Made by a program: the position numbers and the translations under genes | Notes under the pieces: generated by a model | Told to the model about the DNA's origin: nothing | Databases searched by the model: none | What the model saw: only the letters and a program-made list of their open reading frames with translations | Part shown: positions 5,843 through 6,232 of the stretch, in pieces | Position numbering within the stretch: the first letter of the stretch is position 1 | How the letters are laid out: each line of letters begins with the position of its first letter | Assembly: GCA_019421315.1 (NCBI GenBank) | Contig: JAHZFN010000236.1 | Coordinates: 1 to 6,232 of the forward strand | Length of the DNA stretch: 6,232 nt | Direction of reading: 5' to 3' | DNA from: Peptococcaceae bacterium | GTDB lineage: Bacteria > Bacillota > Dehalobacteriia > UBA4068 > UBA4997

Positions 5843-6232
5843 TTATTTAACGGCTTCTTTTTTGATTGCGCCGAATTTACAAAGCTGAGAGCAAATGCCG
5901 CAGCCGTTGCATTGACTGCTGTCGATTTCAATGGCTTTTTCGCCCAGTGTGATGGCGGGGCAGCCGCTGATGTTAATGCAGGCTTTGCAGAGGGTGCAGG
6001 CGTCTTTTGCCACAGAAACTTTGTTGTAAACAATTTTGCGGCGGTTTGCCTGGATGGCACATTCTCGGCGGCAGATTACAACCGCTGTGCCTTTGGTTTG
6101 GATGGCATTTTCCATGGTTTCGGTGGTTTGAGCCAAGTCGTATGGGTCAACAACCTGTACGAAATCAACTCCCAAGCCTTTAACCACTTCGTATATGTCC
6201 AGCTGACGGTAGCCGTCTCTTTGGAAATCAAT
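5843..6232 (-). CDS. iorA: Indolepyruvate ferredoxin oxidoreductase, alpha subunit, C-terminal part
   Basis: The last 129 codons of the large catalytic subunit; the frame is open to the window edge, so the N-terminal pyrimidine domain and most of the thiamine-diphosphate domain are outside. The visible part begins with the end of the TPP-binding domain (LGVDFVQVVDPYDL, then AVVICRRECAI, the family's ARRECA-like segment). It finishes with a two-cluster ferredoxin module. The first motif is C79-x2-C82-x2-C85-x5-C91-P in CTLCKACINISGCP, and the second is the classical C108-x2-C111-x2-C114-x3-C118 in CNGCGICSQLC (numbered from the window edge). The five-residue gap before the last cysteine of the first cluster is characteristic of IorA rather than ordinary ferredoxins. 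These clusters pass electrons from the TPP intermediate to ferredoxin. A GTG at 6187 is an internal valine codon, not the start. iorB follows after 40 nt. Confidence 0.92.
   Translation of the reverse strand: MDFQRDGYRQLDIYEVVKGLGVDFVQVVDPYDLAQTTETMENAIQTKGTAVVICRRECAIQANRRKIVYNKVSVAKDACTLCKACINISGCPAITLGEKAIEIDSSQCNGCGICSQLCKFGAIKKEAVK

Overview
The window looks like chromosome from a strictly anaerobic, amino-acid-fermenting bacterium, most likely a Firmicute of the Clostridia or a relative. The support is C-terminal S-layer-homology (SLH) repeats, purine-rich Shine-Dalgarno sites (GGAGG, AAGGAGG, GAGGA), a ferredoxin-dependent indolepyruvate oxidoreductase, an ADP-forming acyl-CoA synthetase and a butanol-dehydrogenase-type iron alcohol dehydrogenase. 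Genus cannot be settled by reading alone. No tRNA, rRNA, CRISPR array, insertion sequence or prophage gene is visible.

Layout. Positions 3-482 (+) are the C-terminal end of an SLH-domain surface protein whose start lies off the left edge. It is closed by a strong hairpin at 518-558. Three genes on the + strand follow with short gaps and good ribosome sites: a cysteine-rich DUF2284 putative metal-binding protein (664-1155), a NimA/PNPOx-like flavin-binding split-barrel protein (1205-1678), and an iron-containing alcohol dehydrogenase with all four metal ligands (1742-2932). A 12-bp hairpin at 2978-3005 separates this unit from a convergent minus-strand unit. Reading leftward from the right edge, that unit holds the C-terminal part of iorA (5843-6232, running off the window), iorB (5200-5802), and a fused 672-residue ADP-forming acyl-CoA synthetase (3043-5061).

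How the genes work together. IorAB oxidatively decarboxylates aryl pyruvates, made by transamination of Trp, Phe and Tyr, to aryl-acetyl-CoA and reduces ferredoxin. The acyl-CoA synthetase can then turn the thioester into the free acid while phosphorylating ADP. Three adjacent genes could therefore encode an ATP-yielding route from aromatic amino acids to arylacetates such as indoleacetate and phenylacetate. The + strand trio looks redox-related, but its substrate cannot be read from sequence.

The most interesting non-coding stretch is the 138-nt gap between iorB and the synthetase gene. It holds a near-perfect palindrome overlapping a TTGACA box, and a separate stem-loop in the presumed leader. 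I found no clear sign of a wholly undescribed system. The genes belong to known families, and the points worth following up concern their grouping and regulation.
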